29,479 nt of DNA from Candidatus Desantisiibacteriota bacterium (GTDB taxonomy: Bacteria > UBA9089 > CG2-30-40-21): positions 1 to 29,479 of the forward strand of contig JACQYP010000017.1 in assembly GCA_016208205.1 (NCBI GenBank), given 5' to 3'. Made by a program: the position numbers and the translations under genes. Positions 22,550 through 29,479 of this stretch are shown here, piece by piece. The notes beneath the pieces were generated by a model, which was not told the origin of the DNA, made no database searches, and worked only from the letters and a program-made list of their open reading frames with translations. Each line of letters starts with the position of its first letter. Position 1 is the stretch's first letter.

Positions 22550-25052
22550 ATGTTACTAATGAATACCTTCAAAAAAATAGAGGTTGCTACCGAATGGTCG
22601 GATGGGGGACAGTATGGTCCAAACTGCCGCTCGTGCTATAAACACAATGTATTAATCTGTTCGACTGAAAAGGGCAGGATGTGCATTGATTGTGTGATTT
22701 CTGAGCTTAAAAATATGACCGAAAAGACTAACCTTGCAGGATTAACATTTCCGCAAATCAGCCATATCCTGAATTCTGCAGGCAATATTCGTTTGCGATT
22801 AATGCTTCTCTGGAGATTTAAGGAGGTATTTGAGGTTATTTCAAAAGATAGCCCTGCAGATGTCGATGAATTAATAAATTCTCTCGTACATAATTTAGAA
22901 TATGTCGTGCAACATCCACTTGTTCATGCAGTCCGTCAGTCCACTTGTTCATGCAGTCCGTCAGGCAGCCATTGAAGCCTGTATCAACCTTGGCAAGAAG
23001 ATATTCCCCACATTACTTCAAGCATGCAAACCAGAGCCATGGGAATTCTATGTCAATATTATGCTTGCTTGTGTCTCGATTGCACCTGAGGATGAAAGGG
23101 TGCAAAACCTGATACAAAAGGCTGCATATCATTCCAATCCAATGGCACGCAAATATGTGATCAGTATTATCGCTAACCATGATTTCATCTGGGGAGAAAA
23201 GGTGCTTAAATATCTTGCAAATGATCCAAAGCAAGAGGTATCTGCCCTTGCTGTAAAAATCATATCAAGCTTAAACATGCTCAGTCTCAAAAGGATAACC
23301 ATGTCAAAGGGAATAACTGAGGATGAACTTATCAAAATAGAGGGAATAATCGATAAAGGTTATAACTCTGATACCCTTAAAAAGATATATCAACAATATC
23401 TCAGGCATCTCTTTAAGGAAAATCCGCTACCTCAGAAAAAGGCTGACATTGCTTGTGCCATGTCGATTGTCTTTGCAGATAAGGATTTGTTTCAGAGGTT
23501 ACTGCCTTTTCTTCCAGAGGGTGTAAAAAATGTGCTAAATATCCTTGTCTGGGAGGGCGGGAAACATTTTATTAAAAAACTTGAAAAAATGTTTGGGATA
23601 CAGATAGCAGAAAAGGATGGACACTCCTTAAACATCCGCAATGCCTACCTATTATTTCAGGTTCAAACAGACTACTATAACAGGAAAGATAGTAGTTTGT
23701 ATCTCTCAGATGAGTTCAGAAAGGCAATTAAAAGATACCTGCCGCTGCCAGAGGGGTATGACCTTATCCCCTTAGATACTATTGAAAAGACAGATTTTAT
23801 CCATGCAGATAATGCCATGATTCTAAGACAATTAGCCCTGTTTGTTGCTTACATTAAGCAGGGAAACATAAAGTTTAATAAAAATCAGACCAAGATTATG
23901 AAAGGTTCTGTTAAAGCAATGGAAAAGTGCTGCCATATAAGAGAATTTTATGAGAATAAAGATCTGGAATGTATAAAAACTCAACTGATTGTTGATTTCC
24001 TGATAATATCACCAATAGAAGAGATTAATAACCCGGTGAATAGCTTAAAACAATTGTTTGATAATTTTTTCAAACATAAGGGCTTGAAAAAGTATCAATT
24101 ATATAGCTTATTGTCTTATATAAAGGGTGATGCTTTCCAATATTACGGTTATCATGAAGAGTATGAAGAAAAAGTGAAGATGTCTTTCTTTAACCTCTTA
24201 AAGAAAATGTCTAATCAGCACTGGTATTCTATGGAAAATGTGATTAAGCATTGCTGTTACAATGACATATATCTGGATATAGTTGACCGGAGTATAGCCA
24301 GTAGATACTTATATTATTCTAAAACTGATCGATATGGTTATATAAAGGTTAATATATCAGAGACACTTTATAAGGATGCTATCATCATACCCTTGATTAA
24401 ATCTGCTATGTTTTTGTTTTCTGCCTTTGGTCTCCTTGATATTGCCTATAATCTTCCGGAGAATTCATCCCTGCAGGAAAAGGAGCATAAATATCTTTCT
24501 GTTTTTGATGGTTTGCAGCATATAAGATTAACCAAGTTAGGTGCTTATGTCCTGGGTTTGACTAAAGAGTATGAAATGGAAAAGATTGCAGAACAAAAGG
24601 CAAATCTTATTCTGGATGAGGGAAGGTTGCTTATCCATATGGAAGGGGAAGATGCTCTTAAGAGGCTTGCACTGGAGAAGGTTGGTGAGAGGATAGGTAA
24701 TACTCATTATCGTGTGGATTGCAACTCATTTCTTAAGGAATGCTTTTGTGAGAAGGATATTCAGCAAAAGGTAATGCTTTTTAAGGATTATATCTCTTCA
24801 AATCCACCGCAGATATGGCAGGATTTCTTAAATGGTATCCTGAAAAGGATCAATCCATTAACCATTGAAGAAAATACAGTAGTCTGCAAATTAACACCTG
24901 AGAAGGAATTAATCTCTTTAATTGCCACAGATGAGATATTAAAGAAGTATATCCTCAAGGCAGAGAATTATCGTATCCTTATTGAAACAACACATATCAA
25001 TAAAATTAAGAAAAGGCTTGGGGAATTGGGGTATTTTGTTGGGAATATGTAA
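22550..25052 (+). pseudogene. Large zinc-ribbon protein gene split by a 25-base tandem duplication
   Basis: The ATG at 22550 follows GAGG by eight bases. The first frame runs 141 codons; the rest of the protein continues in the next frame to 25052. Bases 22916-22940 are duplicated at 22941-22964 (24 identical bases, period 25), and removing one copy restores a single 825-residue frame reading ...VVQHPLVHAVRQAAIEACINLG. The N-terminus has a cysteine knot C26-x2-C29-x7-C37-x7-C45-x2-C48, probably zinc binding. The next part is helical and HEAT-like. The C-terminus (RLTKLGAYVLGL, then SFLKECFCEKD, then KKRLGELGYFV) resembles the winged-helix and XPB-like C-terminal domain seen in some helicase-associated proteins; this is a weak match. 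Placed directly after the SNF2 gene, it is probably its partner. A short N-terminal product may still be made. Confidence 0.75.
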
Positions 25053-25071
25053 CTGACAGACGGACGGTAAG

Positions 25072-25292
25072 ATTGGGGGCAGCTGCCCAGTAATTGCTCA
25101 AAATCATGTGGAATTTAATGTAAACTGTAAAATGGGAAATGTAAAATGAAAAATAAGTGAATTCCTTAAGCCCAACATGTTACCTGTGGCAAGCGATTCT
25201 TCTCCTCATTTCACATTTTAAGATTTACAGTTTCCATTTTACATTTCTGCTCAAAACTCCACTGGATTTTGAGCAGTTACGCTGCCCCCAAT
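25072..25292. repeat. 221-base nested fold-back element between the plus-strand genes and glnA
   Basis: Outer arms ATTGGGGGCAGC (25072-25083) and GCTGCCCCCAAT (25281-25292) are perfect. Middle arms 25090-25105 and 25265-25280 (core TGCTCAAAATC) match at 15 of 16. The interior holds GTAAACTGTAAAAT (25120-25133) and CATTTTACATTTCT (25235-25248), both also found in the same order at 29374 and 29453. A third TGCTCAAAA copy at 25247 offers an alternative hairpin with GATTTTGAGCA. No ORF inside. Confidence 0.78.
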
Positions 25293-25345
25293 ATCCGCTT
25301 AGCAGGGGAATAAATAACCTTTACACTACGCAGAGAATATCGTTT

Positions 25346-25380
25346 ACAGTAGGAGCGTTGCAACGCGCTCCTACTGTTTT
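25346..25380 (+). terminator. Possible terminator hairpin between convergent genes
   Basis: ACAGTAGGAGCG (25346-25357) and CGCTCCTACTGT (25366-25377) make a perfect 12-bp stem with an 8-base loop and end in TTTT on the plus strand. It lies between the rightward zinc-ribbon gene and the leftward glnA, where a bidirectional terminator would be useful. A GAAGCG/CGCTTC hairpin (25389-25404) follows, related to 2985 and 10012. The T-run is short. Confidence 0.45.
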
Positions 25381-25411
25381 ACGACTCTGAAGCGAGGACG
25401 CTTCGGCTACC

Positions 25412-26743
25412 TTACAGAATCGAGAGATATTTCTCCAGCTCATATTCTGTAACCTGTATCCGATAATCCTCCCATTCCTGCTCCTTTATGGCGATAAATC
25501 TTGGGAAGATATGCTCACCCAATGCCTTGCGAACAACCTCACTGTTTTTGGCAATCGCTACTGCCTCACCCAGACTGCCCGGCAGCATCTTAATCCCGGC
25601 AGCATCTCTTTCCTCAGAGCTAAGGTGATACAGGTTCTTGTCCATTGGATCCGGCAATTCATACCCTTTCTCAATCCCATCTAACCCGGCATGGAGAAGC
25701 ATGGCAAAGGTAAGGTATGGATTACATGATGGATCCGGACAACGCAGCTCTGCCCTGGTAGCTTGTTCCTTCCCAGGGTGGTACAGAGGGATTCTGACTA
25801 AGGCTGACCTGTTGCGTTGTGACCAGGCAATATAAACCGGTGCCTCATAACCGGGAACAAGCCTCTTGTAAGAGTTTGTCCACTGAGCAAATACACAGGA
25901 CATTTCCTGAGAATGCTTTAATTGACCGGCAATAAACCTTTTGGCTGTATCGCTCAGGTGATATGTATCCTTAGCATCAAAGAAGGCATTGTCATTCCCC
26001 TTAAACAGGGATTGATGAACATGCATACCGCTGCCGTTTTGGCCAAAGATCGGTTTGGGCATAAAGGTAGCATAAACCCCATATTTTTGTGCTGTTTCCT
26101 TGACGACTAAACGATAGGTCATAACATTATCTGCCATTTGCAAGGCATCTGCAAATCTCATATCAATCTCATGCTGAGATGGTGCCACCTCATGATGGCT
26201 GTATTCAATCCGAATACCCATTGCCTCTAAGGTTAAGATAGTATCTCGTCTGATGTCAGAGCCGGCATCTAATTGGTTCAGGTCAAAATATCCGCTCTTA
26301 TCCAGAACCTCTGTACTATCCGGTGATTGAAAATAAAAGTATTCAAGCTCAGGACCAACATAGAAATGGTCAAATCCCATATCACTTGCCCGTTTTATAG
26401 CCTTTTTCAGGATATATCTCGGATCCCCCTCATAAGGCTGCCCATATGGGGTCATCACATCACAGAACATTCTGGCTACTGCCTGCTCCTTTGGCCTCCA
26501 TGGAAGCATCTGAAAGGTTGATGAGTCCGGCTTGGCAATCATATCGCTTTCCTCAATATCCTGATACCCTGTTACTGAAGAGCCGTCAAATCCCATGCCA
26601 TTTTCCAGAGCATGCTCAAGCTCTGCACTGGTGATAGCAAAACTCTTTAACTGTCCCAGCACATCCGTGAACCATAACCGAATAAACTTGACATCATTGT
26701 CTTTAACTAACCTACTGACATCCTCTTTTGTTGTTGCGCACAT
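25412..26743 (-). CDS. glnA: Glutamine synthetase, type I
   Basis: 443 residues from the ATG at 26741-26743, chosen because GGAGGT ends seven bases before it; the GTG three codons earlier overlaps the site. Length and sequence match GS type I-alpha (Bacillus-like). Landmarks: FDGSSVTGYQDIEESDM, metal-binding VGPELEYF, SHHEVAPSQHEIDMRFA, NGSGMHVHQS, NSYKRLVPGYEAP and ATRAELRCPDPSCNPYL. It condenses glutamate and ammonia with ATP, the central ammonia assimilation step. The NLYHLSSEE segment corresponds to the region that is adenylylated in type I-beta enzymes, but the surrounding sequence is of the alpha type, so adenylylation is doubtful. No glnB/glnK or GlnR gene lies nearby. The upstream gap holds a repeat and no obvious promoter. 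Confidence 0.96.
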   Translation of the reverse strand: MCATTKEDVSRLVKDNDVKFIRLWFTDVLGQLKSFAITSAELEHALENGMGFDGSSVTGYQDIEESDMIAKPDSSTFQMLPWRPKEQAVARMFCDVMTPYGQPYEGDPRYILKKAIKRASDMGFDHFYVGPELEYFYFQSPDSTEVLDKSGYFDLNQLDAGSDIRRDTILTLEAMGIRIEYSHHEVAPSQHEIDMRFADALQMADNVMTYRLVVKETAQKYGVYATFMPKPIFGQNGSGMHVHQSLFKGNDNAFFDAKDTYHLSDTAKRFIAGQLKHSQEMSCVFAQWTNSYKRLVPGYEAPVYIAWSQRNRSALVRIPLYHPGKEQATRAELRCPDPSCNPYLTFAMLLHAGLDGIEKGYELPDPMDKNLYHLSSEERDAAGIKMLPGSLGEAVAIAKNSEVVRKALGEHIFPRFIAIKEQEWEDYRIQVTEYELEKYLSIL

Positions 26744-26786
26744 AGCGTGCACCTCCTGTTAGAATATTTTGACTATCTTGTGAGAT

Positions 26787-26850
26787 AGAATACAGAATAC
26801 AGGAGTCAGAATTCAGAATTATAAGGTATTATCTCTGTATTCTGTATTCT
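26787..26850. repeat. Perfect 16-bp inverted repeat AGAATACAGAATACAG upstream of glnA
   Basis: AGAATACAGAATACAG (26787-26802) pairs with CTGTATTCTGTATTCT (26835-26850) around 32 bases that contain GGAGTCAGAATTCAGAAT (exact inverse at 17576-17593). It sits 44 bases before the glnA start on the minus strand, between pilT and glnA. It may be a terminator-like or stability hairpin; it could also be mistaken for an operator. Confidence 0.75.
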
Positions 26851-26855
26851 TCTCC

Positions 26856-27938
26856 TTATCTCCGAATATCCAGCTCTCCTATCAATTGCTTGAATTCACG
26901 AGGATTAATGGATACATTGAGGGCGTCATCATAGGAAACAATATGCTGATGAACTAATTGAGCCAGGGATTGGTCCATGCTCATCATGCCTTGTTTTTTG
27001 CCTGTTTGAAGGACAGATGCAATCTGGTATGTTTTTGCCTCACGGATCAATGATCTCACTGCCGGGGTAGCTACTAAAATCTCAAATGCAGCGATTCTTC
27101 CACTCCCATCAGCTTTTTTTACTAAGAGTTGAGAGATAATGCCAACAAGATTTACGGTTAACTGCATCCTTACCTGTTGCTGTTGATGCGGTGGAAAAAC
27201 ATCAATGATTCGGTCTATAGTGGATATAGTATCGGTTGTATGAAGGGTCCCCAGCACTAAGTGTCCTGTTTCAGCCGCGGTTACGGCTAAAGAAATGGTC
27301 TCAAGGTCACGCATTTCTCCTATGAGGATAACATCAGGATCCTCTCGGAAGACATGTTTTAATGCCTCAGAAAAAGAATGTGTATCTTTGCCTAATTCTC
27401 GTTGATTAATAAGGCTTTCCTTGCAGGTATGAACAAACTCAATAGGGTCTTCAATTGTAATAATATGATGTGAAAACTTCTGGTTTATATAATCAATCAG
27501 CGCAGACTGTGTGGTTGACTTTCCACACCCGGCTGAGCCGGTAATCACGATTAATCCCCTTGGTCTGGAACATAAATTCGTACAAACAGGGGGTATCCCT
27601 AACTCTTCTATTGTTGGAATATTAAATGGAATGATCCTTGTAACAATCCCCATCATCTCTCTTTGCTGAAAGATATGCGTTCTGAATCTGGCAAGATGCG
27701 GAATTTCATACCCAACATCTACACCCATGGTTTCAGTAAACTTGTTATATTGATCTTCATCCATAATACCTCTGGCTATTTGTTTTACCTGCAAGGCAGA
27801 TAAAGGCGGCATCTGTTTCAATGGCACAACCTCTCCCTGTATCCGAAGAAGTGGAGGGCTTTCTGCCTTTAGATGAAGGTCTGAAGCCTTGCATTTTACA
27901 GCTATTTCAAGAAATTTATCAAAATCTATTCTGGACAT
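26856..27938 (-). CDS. pilT: PilT/PilU-type retraction ATPase (paralogue 1, variant P-loop)
   Basis: 360 residues, normal for PilT. An N-terminal PAS-like lobe with SDLHLKAESPPLLRIQGE is followed by Walker A GSAGCGKST (134-142; the usual form is GPTGSGKST), the Asp box TIEDPIEF, Walker B VILIGEMRD (203-211), the His box GTLHTTD around H233, and IIDVFPPHQQQQVR. The motif PAVRSLIREAKTYQI corresponds to the AIRNLIRE retraction motif. The protein is a hexameric cytoplasmic ATPase that depolymerises type IV pili. The two substitutions in the P-loop keep GxxxxGKS, so activity is likely. AGGAG lies seven bases before the ATG. It is probably PilU-like, but the symbol pilT is the safer name. Confidence 0.9.
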   Translation of the reverse strand: MSRIDFDKFLEIAVKCKASDLHLKAESPPLLRIQGEVVPLKQMPPLSALQVKQIARGIMDEDQYNKFTETMGVDVGYEIPHLARFRTHIFQQREMMGIVTRIIPFNIPTIEELGIPPVCTNLCSRPRGLIVITGSAGCGKSTTQSALIDYINQKFSHHIITIEDPIEFVHTCKESLINQRELGKDTHSFSEALKHVFREDPDVILIGEMRDLETISLAVTAAETGHLVLGTLHTTDTISTIDRIIDVFPPHQQQQVRMQLTVNLVGIISQLLVKKADGSGRIAAFEILVATPAVRSLIREAKTYQIASVLQTGKKQGMMSMDQSLAQLVHQHIVSYDDALNVSINPREFKQLIGELDIRR

Positions 27939-27964
27939 TTTTTATCTCCTGCAATGCCACATAT

Positions 27965-28201
27965 CCACAGATTACACAGATTTGCACAGATTTTTAATCT
28001 GTTTTTTGTAACTACTCAGAGACATTAATGGGTTTCGGTTGCCTCAACCCATCCTACCTCATCAGATTGTCTCCCTTCAAAATTCACGGTTGCCGACTTG
28101 TTCTCTTAACCTCTGAACCGTGAACCGTGAACCTGAGGAGTTATCGGAGCTCTTTTCCTCATCTTTCTCCCATAATCTGTGAAAATCTGTGTAATCTGTG
28201 G
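27965..28201. repeat. Three-layer nested fold-back between the two pilT genes
   Basis: Outer arms 27965-27992 and 28174-28201 (CCACAGATTACACAGATT... and inverse) match at 27 of 28. Inside them TAACTACTCAG (28009-28019) and CTGAGGAGTTA (28133-28143) form the second layer. Copies of TTCACGGTT (28083) and AACCGTGAACCGTGAACC (28116-28133) form the third. The 41-base unit of the recF gap is also embedded (28017-28057). No gene is present in the 277-base gap. Confidence 0.78.
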
Positions 28202-28215
28202 CTAATCTCATTGTT

Positions 28216-29322
28216 TCACGATGACAGCTTAACATTAGGCTTAACCCTGAGTACCCTTTGTTCAAATTCCTTTGGATTTGGTGATCTCGCCAGAGCTTCT
28301 TCATAAGAAACAATATCATTCTTGACTAATTCTACTAAATCCTGATCCAGTGTTCGCATCCCATACCCACCGCTTGCCTGGATAATAGAATACATTTGAT
28401 GTGCCTTACCATCCCTGACCAATGACTTTATGGCTGGTAAAGCAATCATGATCTCAAAGGCAACAGCCCGGCCTTCCCCACTTATTTTAGGAACAATGGT
28501 TTGAGAAACAATAGCCTGAAGGGTAACCGCAAGCTGCAACCGTACCTGTTGCTGCTGTTCAATAGGAAAGACATCAATAATACGGTCAATTGTCTGCACC
28601 GCATTGTTGGTATGAAGTGTAGCAAAAACCAATACCCCTGTTTCTGCAGCAGTAATCGCTGAAGCCATTGTTTCCAGGTCCCTCATTTCACCTACCAGGA
28701 TAACATCCGGGTTTTGACGCATGACATGCTTGAGTGCCTCAGCAAAGGAAGGGGCATCAACCCCTACCTCTCGTTGGTTAACAACACTTAAACGGTCTAT
28801 GTGGACAAATTCTATTGGGTCTTCAATGGAAATGATGTTCGCCTTTCGATTTGAGTTAATGTAATCAATCATGGCTGCCAATGTAGTTGATTTTCCTGAG
28901 CCTGTAGGTCCGGTGACAAGAACAAGACCCCTTTGTATTAAGGATAATTGTTTTATAACCGCAGGCAGCTTAAGTTCATCAATTGTCTGTATCTTAAAGG
29001 GAATTAACCGGATAGCTGAGCCGATACAGCCCTGTTGCTGGAAGATATTGATCCTGAAACGAGCGACATCAGGTATGGTATAAGACATATCAAGCTCAAG
29101 GTATTGCTCAAACCTTTGCTGTCTTTCTTCACTCATTATAGAATAAAGCAATGATTTTATATTTTCTTTGGTTAATGGAGGGAATTTATTGGATCGATTG
29201 AGCTTCCCGTTTATCCTGAAGAATGGCGGCTCGTCTGCTCGAAGATGCAGGTCAGAACCATCTTTCTCAATCAATTCACGAAGTAGAGAGTCAAAGGTAT
29301 AATCTTCATTATAAATGATCAT
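28216..29322 (-). CDS. pilT: PilT-type twitching motility ATPase (paralogue 2, canonical P-loop)
   Basis: 368 residues. N-terminal PAS-like lobe with GSDLHLRADEPPFFRINGK, canonical Walker A GPTGSGKST (138-146), Asp box SIEDPIEF, Walker B VILVGEMRD, His box FATLHTNNAVQTIDRIIDVF and the retraction motif PAIKSLVRDGKAHQM. It powers pilus retraction and twitching or DNA uptake. It shares roughly the same length and all motifs with the gene to its left, an arrangement like pilT-pilU in other bacteria. No pilin, pilB or pilC gene is in the window. The ribosome binding site is weak (GAGA, seven bases away). The last residues (KPNVKLSS) are lysine-rich. Confidence 0.94.
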   Translation of the reverse strand: MIIYNEDYTFDSLLRELIEKDGSDLHLRADEPPFFRINGKLNRSNKFPPLTKENIKSLLYSIMSEERQQRFEQYLELDMSYTIPDVARFRINIFQQQGCIGSAIRLIPFKIQTIDELKLPAVIKQLSLIQRGLVLVTGPTGSGKSTTLAAMIDYINSNRKANIISIEDPIEFVHIDRLSVVNQREVGVDAPSFAEALKHVMRQNPDVILVGEMRDLETMASAITAAETGVLVFATLHTNNAVQTIDRIIDVFPIEQQQQVRLQLAVTLQAIVSQTIVPKISGEGRAVAFEIMIALPAIKSLVRDGKAHQMYSIIQASGGYGMRTLDQDLVELVKNDIVSYEEALARSPNPKEFEQRVLRVKPNVKLSS

Positions 29323-29371
29323 TAAAGTCTCGCTTTAATATTACTCGATGTTCAAGTTTTTCATTATGAAT

Positions 29372-29478
29372 AACTGTAAACTGTAAAATAGATAATGAAA
29401 AATTGAAAATTAGTGTATTTTGCATGGTTTTAGCATTCTTCTGGAGTTCTTTCATTTTACATTTCTCATTTTACAGTT
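29372..29478. repeat. GTAAACTGTAAAAT fold-back upstream of pilT paralogue 2
   Basis: The left arm AACTGTAAACTGTAAAAT (29372-29389) and right arm words ATTTTACATTTCTCATTTTA (29454-29478) are inverse copies with a variable middle. The words match those inside the element at 25072-25292. The gap (29323-29479) shows no other gene or promoter that I can support. Confidence 0.7.
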
Positions 29479-29479
29479 C

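Noticed and set aside
25157..25390. Small plus-strand reading frame between the zinc-ribbon gene and glnA
   Set aside because: It is translated from the fold-back element and the terminator-like hairpin; composition and context do not support a gene.

Overview
The window looks like a chromosomal segment of an uncultivated, free-living bacterium with low to moderate GC. It is motile (flagellar type III export genes), probably piliated (two PilT-type ATPases), and makes or salvages cobalamin (CobD, CbiA/CobB). Ribosome binding sites are strong GGAGG-type, and several sigma70-like promoters read TTGACA-17-TATNNT. The export genes point to a bacterium with ordinary flagella, and the abundance of short repeat-filled spacers is common in candidate-phylum genomes. 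I cannot name the phylum from sequence alone. I see no tRNA, rRNA, CRISPR array or transposase gene.

Layout. Almost everything is on the minus strand, so genes are transcribed right to left. Bases 1-4457 hold the flagellar export block fliP-(four-helix-bundle gene)-fliQ-fliR-flhB-flhA, the last cut by the window edge. Next come pyrD (class 1B dihydroorotate dehydrogenase), an HD-GYP/receiver/GGDEF c-di-GMP regulator, recF, cobD and pheS. Bases 11269-15977 form a signalling cluster: a receiver that has lost its phosphorylation residues, an intact CheY-like receiver, a membrane-anchored AAA/STAND ATPase, a TonB-like coiled-coil envelope protein, and a second receiver damaged at its start by an in-frame stop. 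A ThiC-family radical SAM enzyme and cbiA/cobB follow. The only plus-strand genes are a SNF2 helicase (19536-22340) and a large zinc-ribbon protein gene (22550-25052), now split by a 25-base tandem duplication. The window closes with glnA and two pilT paralogues.

Spacers. Nearly every intergenic gap contains short, often low-complexity words that reappear downstream in inverted orientation, sometimes nested two or three layers deep. Different gaps use different words (GATAACCGATTACC, GGTTGTA, CACAGATTT, GTTCACGG, CAGGAATGCCTG, GAAGCGAGACGCTTC, GTAAAATG, AATACAGAATACAG). Some words and whole hairpins recur in distant gaps. This dispersed fold-back repeat landscape is the most unusual feature of the window.

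Best leads: the nested fold-back spacers; the duplication-frameshifted partner of the SNF2 helicase and the echo of the helicase tail between the two genes; the ThiC homologue beside cbiA, which could be a 5-hydroxybenzimidazole synthase (BzaF) instead of thiamine ThiC; and the two degenerate receivers in the signalling cluster.
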